Origin: Microbulbifer salipaludis | GTDB taxonomy: Bacteria > Pseudomonadota > Gammaproteobacteria > Pseudomonadales > Cellvibrionaceae | Direction of reading: 5' to 3' | NCBI RefSeq assembly: GCF_017303155.1 | Contig: NZ_JAEKJR010000001.1 | Span: 868,001-932,000 of the forward strand | Length of the DNA: 64,000 bases | Part shown: positions 56,930-64,000 of the stretch, in pieces | How the letters are laid out: every line of letters begins with the position of its first letter | Numbering within the stretch: the stretch's first letter is position 1 | Notes under the pieces: model-generated | Seen by the model: the letters and a program-made list of their open reading frames with translations, nothing else | Told to the model about the DNA's origin: nothing | Databases searched by the model: none | Made by a program: the position numbers and the translations under genes

Positions 56930-57727
56930 CTATTCGTCCCCGCTGTTCATCCAACTGGGCGCACGCTTCTCCAGAAACGCACTCAACCCTTCCTGTCCTT
57001 CAGGAGACACGCGCACGGCGGCGATCAGTGCACTGGTCTGTCCCTGCAGCTCGTCATTAACAACCCGGTTGGACATGGACATGGCCAGTTGCTTGGCCAT
57101 GGTGACGGCATTGGGGCCGTTGTCGGTGATGTTGTTCACCAGTTGCTGCACGGTTAAATCCAGCTCGCCCTCGGGGACGACTTCCGACACCAGGCCGATT
57201 TCCTTGGCGCGTTCGGCGGAGAAGCGTTCGGCGGTAACGAAATAGCGCCGCGCCTGGCGGGTACCGATGGCGTTGATGACATACGGGCTGATGGTTGCTG
57301 GCAGCAGGCCGATTTTGACTTCGCTCAGGCAGAAGCTGGCGCGCTCGGCGGCGATGGCGATGTCGCAGCAGCTGACGAGACCGACGGCACCGCCAAACGC
57401 AGCGCCCTGTACACGGGCGATGGTGGGTGCCGGGAACTGGTCGAGTTTGTGCAGCATGGCAGCGAGGGCGGCGGCGTCCTGGCGGTTCTGGTCCTCACTG
57501 TATTCGGCCATGCGCTTCATCCAGTTGAGGTCGGCACCGGCGGAAAAGCTTTTGCCGTTGGACGCGAGCACCAGTGCGCGAATACCGCCACTGCGCGCGA
57601 GGTTGTCGAAGGTTTCGCCGAGCTGGCGAATCAGGTCGTCATCGAAGGCGTTGTGGATTTCAGGACGGTTGAGGGTAACCGTGGCAACGCCTTCGTTGTC
57701 GATGTCGCACAGCATTTTTTCGGTCAT
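56930..57727 (-). CDS. liuC: Methylglutaconyl-CoA hydratase (crotonase family)
   Basis: Hydrates 3-methylglutaconyl-CoA to HMG-CoA. Crotonase motifs: FSAGADLNWM (oxyanion hole) and GAAFGGAVGLVSCCD. Further on, FCLSEVKIGLLPATISPYV carries the catalytic region. 265 aa. It sits in the order B-C-D-E as in the Pseudomonas liu operon, with a gap of about 150 bp to liuB (repeat J) and 245 bp to liuD (repeat G). Confidence 0.93.
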   Translation of the reverse strand: MTEKMLCDIDNEGVATVTLNRPEIHNAFDDDLIRQLGETFDNLARSGGIRALVLASNGKSFSAGADLNWMKRMAEYSEDQNRQDAAALAAMLHKLDQFPAPTIARVQGAAFGGAVGLVSCCDIAIAAERASFCLSEVKIGLLPATISPYVINAIGTRQARRYFVTAERFSAERAKEIGLVSEVVPEGELDLTVQQLVNNITDNGPNAVTMAKQLAMSMSNRVVNDELQGQTSALIAAVRVSPEGQEGLSAFLEKRAPSWMNSGDE

Positions 57728-57796
57728 GGTGATTCCTATGTGTTGGGTAAGCTAGGCGCTCACCCTACCTGATCATTTAACTGAGTGCTGGGGGGT

Positions 57797-57874
57797 GGTG
57801 GATGCGCTGCGCTTATCCACCCTACGGGTGCTCCGCCGTTGGCGTGTAGGGTGGATAAGCGCAGCGCATCCACC
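57797..57874. repeat. Perfect 29-bp inverted repeat of a second family, copy J
   Basis: Arms 57797-57825 and 57846-57874 are exact complements starting GGTGGATGCGCTGCGCTT, with a 20-bp loop. The arm contains TAGGGTGGATAAGCGCAGCG, a repeat common in Pseudomonas-like genomes (knowledge). It starts 2 bp after the liuB stop. Confidence 0.93.
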
Positions 57875-57876
57875 AA

Positions 57877-59484
57877 TTACATCCGGAAAACCCCGAACTT
57901 CGTTTCCTCCGGCTCCTTGTGCGTAGTCGCCGCCAGGCACAAGCCAAGTACAGTACGCGTATCTTTCGGGTCGATTACACCGTCGTCCCACAAGCGCGCG
58001 GAGGCGTAGTAGGGGTGACCCTGGTGTTCGTAGTCGTCGATGATCGGCTGTTTGAATTTGGCGATGTCGTCCTCGCTCCACTCTTCACCGCGCGCCGCCA
58101 TCTGGTCTTTCTTCACCTGCGCCAGCACGCCCGCCGCCTGCTCGCCCCCCATCACCGAGATGCGTGCATTCGGCCACATAAACAGGAAGTTGGGATCGTA
58201 GGCGCGTCCGCACATACCGTAGTTGCCGGCACCGAAAGAACCGCCGATCAGGATCGTGATCTTCGGCACCTTCGCCGTGGCCACCGCGGTCACCATCTTG
58301 GCACCGTGCTTGGCAATGCCACCGGCTTCGTACTGCTTGCCCACCATAAAGCCGGTGATGTTCTGCAGGAATACCAGCGGAATATTGCGCTGCGCGCACA
58401 GTTCAATAAAGTGCGCGCCCTTTTGTGCACTCTCGGCAAACAGAATGCCATTGTTGGCCACAATGCCCACCGGATAACCGTGAATGCGCGCAAACCCGGT
58501 GACCAGTGTGGTGCCGTACAGCGCCTTGAATTCGTCAAACTCGGAACCGTCTACCACACGCGCAATAATCTCGCGCACATCAAACGGCTGGCGGGAATCC
58601 TTCGGCACAATGCCGTAGATCTCTTCCGGCGGATAAATCGGCTCCACCGGTTTCTGGATATCCAACCCGGGATTCTTCACCCGGTTCAGGCGCGCCACGG
58701 AATTGCGCGCAATCTGCAGTGCGTGGGTATCGTTATTGGCAAAGTGGTCGGAAACCCCGGAAGTCTTACAGTGCACCTCGGCCCCGCCCAGTTCCTCGGC
58801 AGACACCTCCTCACCGGTCGCCGCCTTCACCAGCGGCGGACCCGCCAGGAAAATCGTCGCCTGCTCCTTCACCATGATGGACTCGTCCGCCATCGCCGGC
58901 ACATACGCACCCCCGGCAGTACAGCTACCCATCACCACCGCGATCTGCGGAATGTTCTTCGCCGACAAATTCGCCTGGTTAAAGAAAATCCGCCCGAAAT
59001 GTTCGCGGTCCGGAAAGACATCGTCCTGACGGGGCAGGTTGGCACCGCCGGAATCCACCAGATAGATACACGGCAGATTGTTCTGCTCGGCAATCGCCTG
59101 CGCACGCAGGTGCTTTTTCACCGTCAGCGGATAATAGGTCCCGCCTTTCACCGTCGCATCGTTGGCAACGATCACGCAGGGCTGGCCGGCCACGGTACCG
59201 ATGCCAGTCAGGATGCCCGCCGCCGGCACGTCTTCACCGTACACATCAAATGCGGCCAGTTGTGAAAACTCCAGGAACGGACTGCCCGGATCGAGCAGGG
59301 TGTCGATACGCTCACGGGGTAGCAGCTTGCCGCGAGAAACGTGTTTCTCCCGCGCGCGCTCGCTGCCGCCCTTGGCGATGGTTTCCAGTTTTTCCCGCAG
59401 GTCGTCCACGATCTTCTGCATCTGTTCGCGGTTTTCCGCAAACGCTGGATCTCGGGAATTTATTTTGCTCTGAATCTGATTCAT
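57877..59484 (-). CDS. liuB: Methylcrotonyl-CoA carboxylase, beta (carboxyltransferase) subunit
   Basis: Transfers CO2 from biotin to 3-methylcrotonyl-CoA. Crotonase-fold carboxyltransferase, with [15 protein letters not shown] [11 protein letters not shown] and [14 protein letters not shown] for acyl-CoA, and [18 protein letters not shown] plus [11 protein letters not shown] for biotin. 535 aa, full length. Pairs with LiuD. Repeat H precedes and repeat J follows it. Confidence 0.96.
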   Translation of the reverse strand: MNQIQSKINSRDPAFAENREQMQKIVDDLREKLETIAKGGSERAREKHVSRGKLLPRERIDTLLDPGSPFLEFSQLAAFDVYGEDVPAAGILTGIGTVAGQPCVIVANDATVKGGTYYPLTVKKHLRAQAIAEQNNLPCIYLVDSGGANLPRQDDVFPDREHFGRIFFNQANLSAKNIPQIAVVMGSCTAGGAYVPAMADESIMVKEQATIFLAGPPLVKAATGEEVSAEELGGAEVHCKTSGVSDHFANNDTHALQIARNSVARLNRVKNPGLDIQKPVEPIYPPEEIYGIVPKDSRQPFDVREIIARVVDGSEFDEFKALYGTTLVTGFARIHGYPVGIVANNGILFAESAQKGAHFIELCAQRNIPLVFLQNITGFMVGKQYEAGGIAKHGAKMVTAVATAKVPKITILIGGSFGAGNYGMCGRAYDPNFLFMWPNARISVMGGEQAAGVLAQVKKDQMAARGEEWSEDDIAKFKQPIIDDYEHQGHPYYASARLWDDGVIDPKDTRTVLGLCLAATTHKEPEETKFGVFRM

Positions 59485-59526
59485 AAAGTCTTACGAAGTT
59501 GATTCGTGCTCAGCGCCAAAAGCGAA

Positions 59527-59638
59527 GGCGCTGATGCCGGTATTGGTTTGTAGGACCTTCTGCGACAGGGATGTCGCGGAAGAGCCCCCATGGATGGGTT
59601 CACGGCGTGTCCTGCAAACCAATACCGGCAGCAGGGCC
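59527..59638 (-). repeat. Palindromic intergenic element, copy H
   Basis: 112 bp in the liuA-liuB gap, reversed. 29-bp arms (59527-59555 and 59610-59638), with inner sequence TGCCGGTATTGGTTTG and few mismatches. Inner stem GCGAC/GTCGC is a third variant. Confidence 0.85.
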
Positions 59639-59682
59639 GCCTCGGAGCTTGCAACGAAGCTCACGCGGACCCCATTTAGAAC

Positions 59683-60852
59683 TTAGCGAGTCTCGTTAAA
59701 CAGCTCGCGACCAATCAACATGCGACGGATCTCGGAAGTGCCCGCGCCGATCTCATACAGCTTGGCATCGCGCAACAGGCGGCCGGTGGCGTACTCATTG
59801 ATGTAGCCGTTGCCGCCCAGGGTCTGAATGGCTTGCAGTGCCATCTGCGTCGCACGTTCCGCAGTAAACAGGATCACCGCCGCAGAATCCTTGCGCGAAT
59901 CCTCACCGCGGTCACAGGCCTTCGCCACCGCATACAGATAAGCGCGGCTCGCGTTCAGGTCCGTATACATGTCCGCAATTTTGCCCTGCATCAGCTGGAA
60001 CTCACCAATTGCCTTGCCAAACTGCTTACGGTCGTGAATGTACGGCACCACAATATCCATGCACGCCTGCATGATACCCACCGGGCCACCGGACAGAATC
60101 GTGCGCTCGTAATCCAGGCCGCTCATCAGCACGCGCACACCGCCATTCAGCTGGCCCAGAATATTCTCCTCCGGCACCTCACAGTCCTCGAACACCAGCT
60201 CACAGGTGTTGGAACCGCGCATACCCAGCTTGTCCAGCTTCTGCGCCTGGGTGAAACCCTTGAAGCCACGCTCCACAATAAACGCCGTAATGCCACCGGA
60301 GCTGATACCCGGCTCGGTGCGCGCATAGATCACATAAGTGTGCGCATCCGGCCCGTTGGTGATCCACATCTTGTTGCCGTTCAGGATAAAACGGTCGCCC
60401 TTCTTCTCCGCCTTCAGCTGCAGGCTTACCACATCGGAACCGGAGTTGGGCTCACTCATCGCCAGCGCGCCAATGTGCTCACCGGAACACAGCTTCGGCA
60501 GATACTTCGCCTTCTGTTCCGGGGTGCCGTTCTTGCGGATCTGGTTGACACACAGATTGGAGTGGGCACCGTAGGACAGGCCGACGGACGCAGATGCGCG
60601 GGAGATCTCCTCCATCGCCACCGCGTGTGCCAGGTAGCCCATATTGGAGCCGCCGTATTCCTCCTCCACAGTCATCCCCAGCAGACCCAGCTCGCCGAAC
60701 TTCTTCCACATATCAGCGGGGAACAGATTGTCCTCGTCGATCTGCGCCGCGCGCGGCGCCAGCTCTGCCTGGCAGAACTTGTAGACCATGTCCCGCAGCA
60801 TGTCGATTTCTTCGCCGAGGTCGAAGTTGAGGGTTGGATAAGGAGTATTCAT
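59683..60852 (-). CDS. liuA: Isovaleryl-CoA dehydrogenase
   Basis: FAD-dependent oxidation of isovaleryl-CoA to 3-methylcrotonyl-CoA, passing electrons to ETF. 389 aa acyl-CoA dehydrogenase with [23 protein letters not shown] (FAD contact), the catalytic-Glu region [14 protein letters not shown] specific to the isovaleryl type, and [20 protein letters not shown]. First catabolic gene, 50 bp after liuR. Confidence 0.96.
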   Translation of the reverse strand: MNTPYPTLNFDLGEEIDMLRDMVYKFCQAELAPRAAQIDEDNLFPADMWKKFGELGLLGMTVEEEYGGSNMGYLAHAVAMEEISRASASVGLSYGAHSNLCVNQIRKNGTPEQKAKYLPKLCSGEHIGALAMSEPNSGSDVVSLQLKAEKKGDRFILNGNKMWITNGPDAHTYVIYARTEPGISSGGITAFIVERGFKGFTQAQKLDKLGMRGSNTCELVFEDCEVPEENILGQLNGGVRVLMSGLDYERTILSGGPVGIMQACMDIVVPYIHDRKQFGKAIGEFQLMQGKIADMYTDLNASRAYLYAVAKACDRGEDSRKDSAAVILFTAERATQMALQAIQTLGGNGYINEYATGRLLRDAKLYEIGAGTSEIRRMLIGRELFNETR

Positions 60853-60902
60853 CGCGTGCTCCGCTTTGGATCCGTCAGAGGTTTTTATTCAGTAATCGGT
60901 AT

Positions 60903-61295
60903 TCAGGTCGTCTGTTCTTTCAGCGCCGCCTCGGTACGGGCGGTCGCATCGTCCAGCTGGGCCAACACCTTCTCGATGTCGCGCTGCTGCTGCCGCAGCT
61001 GCTGGCGTTTGGCGTCAATTCGCTCGAGCAGGCGGTTGAGCTGTTCCACATTGCCGTGGGCCGGGTCATACATATCGATGATTTCCCGGCTCTCGTCGAG
61101 CGAGAAACCAAGCCGCTTGCCGCGCAGGATCAGTTTCAGGCGCACCCGGTCTTCGGGGCTGTACACCCGCGTCTGCCCGCGCCGCTGGGGGGTCAGAAGC
61201 CCCTTGTCTTCATAGAAGCGGATGGTGCGGGTGGTAATCCCGAATTCCTGGGCCAGCTCGGAAATGCTGTAGCTGCCGGCAGTGGTATTGCTCAT
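60903..61295 (-). CDS. liuR: MerR-family regulator of leucine catabolism
   Basis: 130 aa. The winged helix-turn-helix (9-75) has YSISELAQEFGITTRTIRFY and the wing YSPEDRVRLKLI. A coiled-coil tail (80-125) dimerises. No cysteine sensor, in line with the LiuR subgroup. GAGGAA lies six bases before the ATG. An 18-bp perfect palindrome just upstream matches known LiuR sites, so the operon is probably autoregulated. Confidence 0.92.
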   Translation of the reverse strand: MSNTTAGSYSISELAQEFGITTRTIRFYEDKGLLTPQRRGQTRVYSPEDRVRLKLILRGKRLGFSLDESREIIDMYDPAHGNVEQLNRLLERIDAKRQQLRQQQRDIEKVLAQLDDATARTEAALKEQTT

Positions 61296-61331
61296 GTGCC
61301 ATTCCTCAGATCAGCCTGAAGTCTAGTTGAC

Positions 61332-61349
61332 GTTTACGTTAACGTAAAC
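61332..61349 (-). promoter_or_regulatory. LiuR operator
   Basis: Perfect 18-bp palindrome GTTTACGTTAACGTAAAC, 37 bp upstream of liuR. On the minus strand TTTACG (-35) and TAGACT (-10) with a 17-bp spacer overlap it. A plus-strand TTGACG-N17-TTCAAT also crosses it, so the divergent sigma gene could be affected. Confidence 0.85.
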
Positions 61350-61515
61350 TTCAATCCGGGCTAAATTGTGACTGGGTTGACCATTTTGGTTTCGGCATCG
61401 CTGGCCGCAGGCCTCAAACCAGGGGGCAAAATTTATGTAAGGTTTTGGCGCCGCTGGGTACAGTAAGTGGCATTACCCGCAATAGAGCGGCCTCACCAGA
61501 TGGAAGAAGCACAAC

Positions 61516-62013
61516 TTGGACGCGCGCGAACAACTATTTCAACAGCTGATCGAGGACTGTGGCAGCGGTATCGCCCGCCTGGCAGGCAGCTATGTCCGTA
61601 ACCGGGCAGAGCGCGAGGACCTGGTGCAGGAGATCTGGCTTGCCATCTGGCGGGCGCTGCCCGGGTTCCGTGGGGATGCCAGCCCGCGGACCTTCGCCTA
61701 CCGCATCGCCCACAACCGCAGTGTTACCCAGCTGGCCCGCCGTCGCGACAGCGAGGATGGCGAGGTGTTGGAGACGGTCGCCGACGAGCGTCCGGGGCCC
61801 GAGACGCAGTTGTTGCAGCGCCGTGACGCCGAGCGGCTGATGCGCGCGGTGTCGCAACTGCCCCTGGGTATGCGTCAGGTATTGACCCTGCGCTTCGAAG
61901 GCCTGAGCTACAGCGAAATTTCCGAAGTGCTGGGTATCAGCGAGTCCAACGTGGCGGTACGCCTTAACCGAGCGCGCGAACGCTTGAACAGTAAATTGAG
62001 TGAAACGGTGTGA
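61516..62013 (+). CDS. ECF-type sigma factor
   Basis: 165 aa. Region 2 (about 12-75) has AEREDLVQEIWLAIWRALPG and RTFAYRIAHNR. Region 4 (about 105-160) has LPLGMRQVLTLRFEGLSYSE and the HTH EVLGISESNVAVRLNRAR. The only in-frame start near the ribosome-like GGAAG is a TTG at 61516; a stop (TAG, 61483) closes the frame upstream. A nearby ATG at 61500 is out of frame. Low-efficiency initiation would keep the level small. Overlaps its partner by 4 bp. Confidence 0.88.
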   Translation: MDAREQLFQQLIEDCGSGIARLAGSYVRNRAEREDLVQEIWLAIWRALPGFRGDASPRTFAYRIAHNRSVTQLARRRDSEDGEVLETVADERPGPETQLLQRRDAERLMRAVSQLPLGMRQVLTLRFEGLSYSEISEVLGISESNVAVRLNRARERLNSKLSETV

Positions 62014-62654
62014 ATCCGCACATGAATAATAGAGAACACAGCCAGTCCGGCGCTGATCAAAATGCAGATGACGGGCTGCAGGAATTGGCAAGTCTCTGGC
62101 AGCAAGCACCAGTCGAAGTGCCGGTACCCACAGCCATTCGCGCGCAGGTAGTCCGGCAGGAGCGTCGTATGCGCTGGTATGCGTGGTTTGAATGGATCGC
62201 GTCGCTGGTGGTCGGTGTTGGTGGTGTCTACCTGATGCTTGATAGTGGGGCAGCCGACGCCCCCTGGCGTGCGTTGCTGGTGGTCGTGCTCTTGGCCTGG
62301 GCCATGGCCTTTTCCGTTTCAAACCGTCGAGGTGTGTGGGAGCCGCTGGAGGAATCCGTGCACGGTTATCTCGATCTGGCGCGACAGCGACTGGTGCGCA
62401 AGCGCCGCATGTTGCGCTTTACCTGGCTGTTTTTTATTGCGGAGCTGGGTATTTTTGCCGTGTGGCAGTGGCTGTCGGGCTATGGCTGGCTGGAGCCGAT
62501 TTTCGCTGGTGACGGTCGCTTTGCCATGACCTGGATCAGCGTGTTTGCACTGGCGATGGGCTTCTGGAGCGCCTGGTACTGGCATCGGATAAAAAGTAGC
62601 GAGCGGCAGATTGCAAAATGGCAGCGGGAAAATATCGAAGCGATGGGCAAATAA
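62010..62654 (+). CDS. Four-helix membrane protein, likely partner (anti-sigma candidate) of the ECF factor
   Basis: 214 aa. A short cytoplasmic N-terminus (1-55, containing LASLWQQAPVEVPVPTAI) is followed by four membrane helices: about 58-78, 86-104, 133-155 and 172-192. No zinc-finger HxxxCxxC is present, so it is not a ZAS-type anti-sigma, but gene order and the overlap argue for such a role. Start GTG at 62010 overlaps the sigma stop; an ATG at 62022 is an alternative. Confidence 0.6.
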   Translation: MNPHMNNREHSQSGADQNADDGLQELASLWQQAPVEVPVPTAIRAQVVRQERRMRWYAWFEWIASLVVGVGGVYLMLDSGAADAPWRALLVVVLLAWAMAFSVSNRRGVWEPLEESVHGYLDLARQRLVRKRRMLRFTWLFFIAELGIFAVWQWLSGYGWLEPIFAGDGRFAMTWISVFALAMGFWSAWYWHRIKSSERQIAKWQRENIEAMGK

Positions 62655-62742
62655 ATTGTAAGAAAACGGATGGCGCGGGTACTACACAAGGTGTCGATCG
62701 ATCAGTCAATAATTCACACTAATCATGAAAGAGATATTCACC

Positions 62743-63051
62743 ATGTTGTCGAACCTTGAACAAAAACTTTCCGGTTTCCTCGATCTGTTTGCACAAATGG
62801 ACCTGTTGCAAACGGTGGGCTTCGTTATCTTCTTTTTTGCGATCTGGTTTTTGCCAAGCTTGCTGGCAATCTTCTTTAATCGCAATCACCTGGGGAAAAT
62901 TTTCCTCGCCAATGTGCCTGCAGGGCTATCGTGGATCGCCTGGGTGGCACTGCTAGTATGGGCGGCTACTGGCAAGATGAGCGGCAAGCTGACGGCCAAG
63001 TATGGAAGCAACGATTCCAGGGCAAACTTAAACGCCGAAGGGAAAGCTTGA
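62743..63051 (+). CDS. Superinfection-immunity-type small membrane protein
   Basis: 102 aa with two hydrophobic helices (about 24-47 and 63-82). The pattern FFFAIWFLPSLLAIFFNRNH, then NVPAGLSWIAWVALLVWA, matches the Imm_superinfect family (DNA-injection block, related to T4 Imm). Bacterial members are widely distributed and their cellular role is not settled. GAGA lies eight bases before the ATG at 62743; an ATG six codons upstream (62725) is also possible. Confidence 0.75.
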   Translation: MLSNLEQKLSGFLDLFAQMDLLQTVGFVIFFFAIWFLPSLLAIFFNRNHLGKIFLANVPAGLSWIAWVALLVWAATGKMSGKLTAKYGSNDSRANLNAEGKA

Positions 63052-63155
63052 GGAACCCCGCGCCGGAAATGGCGTGGAAGTGGCACACCTCACCCACGTG
63101 TGCCATATACCTTGGTTGGCACATCTTCAGGAATCGACAATAAGGGAGTCTTAAA

Positions 63156-63497
63156 ATGGGCAAATCAACCAACCAATCTCACCAGCATCACGCCAACTGC
63201 GGACACACCGCCATTAAGCATGGCGATCATGTTGACTATCTGCAGGATGGACACCTGCACCACCCCAATGGGGGCAGCAATAGCGAGCATGTACTGGACG
63301 TGAGTGCCACCAACCCGAGCGAATGCAAGCCAATGAACCCCGCCTGCGACCCCGATCACAACCACGGCCCTGACTGCGGGCATGAAATGGTGCCCCACGG
63401 GGATCATTTTGACTATCTGGTAGACGGCCGTTTGCACCACGTGCACGGGGAGCATTGCGACGACCACGGGCCAGTGGAAGTCGTGAAAGGTCATTGA
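63156..63497 (+). CDS. Histidine-rich protein with a duplicated motif
   Basis: 113 aa, soluble, with no signal peptide. Two copies of one motif occur: CGHTAIKHGDHVDYLQDGHL (about 16-35) and CGHEMVPHGDHFDYLVDGRL (about 75-94), each followed by a His-rich tail. The repeated Cys/His positions suggest a metal (zinc or nickel) site. Function unknown; no metal transport gene is adjacent in view. GGGAG lies eight bases before the ATG. Confidence 0.7.
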   Translation: MGKSTNQSHQHHANCGHTAIKHGDHVDYLQDGHLHHPNGGSNSEHVLDVSATNPSECKPMNPACDPDHNHGPDCGHEMVPHGDHFDYLVDGRLHHVHGEHCDDHGPVEVVKGH

Positions 63498-63516
63498 TGG
63501 GATGTGGGCAGCACTG

Positions 63517-63546
63517 AATTCCGGCGGAGGGCTTTCCGCCGGAATT
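63517..63546. terminator. Palindromic hairpin between convergent genes
   Basis: AATTCCGGCGGA, loop GGGCTT, TCCGCCGGAATT, a perfect 12-bp stem. No T-run beyond the two terminal T on each strand; probably a bidirectional end for the His-rich gene and hutH. Confidence 0.5.
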
Positions 63547-63567
63547 GCAGCTTAGTAGGAAAGCTGA

Positions 63568-64000
63568 TTAACGGTTACTGGGTAGCATTTCAGTGGCGAG
63601 GTACTCCCGGTAGTACGCGCTCGCCAACAATTGTTTGGCTTCCTCAATATCCGGTGCAAAGTAGCGGTCCTTATCGTAGAAGGGTACGCGCTCACGCAGG
63701 GCGGCCTTGGCGTTTTCCAATTTGTCGGTGGTCTTCAGTGGGGCGCGGAAGTCCAGGCCCTGGCAGGCGGCCAGCAGCTCTACCGCGAGGATGCCGCAGG
63801 TATTGTCGGCCATGTCGCGCAGGCGGCGGCCGGCAAAGGTAGCCATGGACACGTGGTCTTCCTGGTTGGCAGACGTGGGCAGTGAGTCGACGCTCGCCGG
63901 GTGCGCAAAGGTCTTGTTCTCGCTGGCCAGTGCTGCGGAGGTAACCTGCGCGATCATAAAGCCGGAGTTCACGCCGCCGTTGTCCACCAGGAACGGCGGC
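63568..64000 (-). CDS. hutH: Histidine ammonia-lyase, C-terminal part (5' end outside window)
   Basis: Removes ammonia from histidine to give urocanate. The last 144 codons are present and the frame continues past the window edge. [20 protein letters not shown], then [17 protein letters not shown] and FAGRRLRDM, are the C-terminal hallmarks of HutH. The MIO-forming Ala-Ser-Gly lies outside. No hutU or hutR is visible, so the operon state is unknown. Confidence 0.9.
   Translation of the reverse strand, partial: PPFLVDNGGVNSGFMIAQVTSAALASENKTFAHPASVDSLPTSANQEDHVSMATFAGRRLRDMADNTCGILAVELLAACQGLDFRAPLKTTDKLENAKAALRERVPFYDKDRYFAPDIEEAKQLLASAYYREYLATEMLPSNR

Noticed and set aside
57797..57874. Assigning repeat J to the same family as copies A-H
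   Set aside because: It lacks the conserved core and inner hairpin and has its own arm sequence found as a common repeat in other gammaproteobacteria.
61500..61515. ATG at 61500 as start of the sigma factor
   Set aside because: It is out of frame with the sigma-70 region 2 and 4 coding sequence; the TTG at 61516 is the only usable start.

Overview
The window is 64 kb of GC-rich DNA from a gammaproteobacterium. Gene content (EF-P lysylation genes, a BioH-BioC fusion, the carboxyspermidine route to spermidine, a complete leucine-degradation operon, a TonB receptor, a secreted subtilase with PKD and PPC domains, a FimX-like protein) fits a marine, polymer-degrading lineage such as the Cellvibrionaceae/Microbulbiferaceae. 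That placement is inference from gene content. No rRNA, tRNA, CRISPR array, transposase or phage block was seen.

Layout. 1-3 kb: tail-less RND pump gene and its membrane-fusion partner. 3-10 kb: lipoprotein M1 aminopeptidase, FimX-like REC-PAS-GGDEF-EAL protein and a PilZ-domain protein. 10-13 kb: epmB, efp and epmA, the EF-P modification set. 13-16 kb: GNAT, cysE, srkA and a small monooxygenase. 16-22 kb: secreted subtilase, a mosaic of three gene fragments, a DUF4242 protein, a CadC-like wHTH/TPR regulator and a FabH-like ketosynthase. 22-27 kb: comF diverging from bioB-bioF-bioHC, with a BirA-type operator between them. 28-34 kb: speA, carboxyspermidine dehydrogenase, nspC and speB. Together these convert arginine to agmatine, putrescine and spermidine. 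35-36.5 kb: panC-panD. 37-42.5 kb: a CoA-transferase fused to a GNAT domain, a class I histone-deacetylase homologue and acs, resembling the AcuA/AcuC control of acetyl-CoA synthetase. 43-52 kb: universal stress protein, VOC protein, TonB receptor, DUF389 protein, PadR regulator, alanine exporter, Asp/Glu racemase and a kinase-like protein lacking an ATPase domain. 52-61 kb: DUF945 protein, then liuR-liuA-liuB-liuC-liuD-liuE, the whole pathway from isovaleryl-CoA to acetoacetate and acetyl-CoA. 61.5-64 kb: ECF sigma factor with a membrane partner, a superinfection-immunity-like protein, a histidine-rich protein and the end of hutH.

The most striking non-coding signal is a family of eight intergenic palindromic elements of 105-118 bp plus one degenerate copy. 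Each has about 26-29 bp outer arms whose sequence differs between copies but whose pairing is kept, and a conserved core with an inner hairpin that also covaries. Two gaps carry opposed pairs, as in BIMEs. Two elements of this family, and one perfect 29-bp inverted repeat of another family, occupy three of the four downstream gaps of the liu operon. The second unusual region is 18300-18662, where fragments of the ketosynthase gene, comF and a monooxygenase paralogue are fused end to end.
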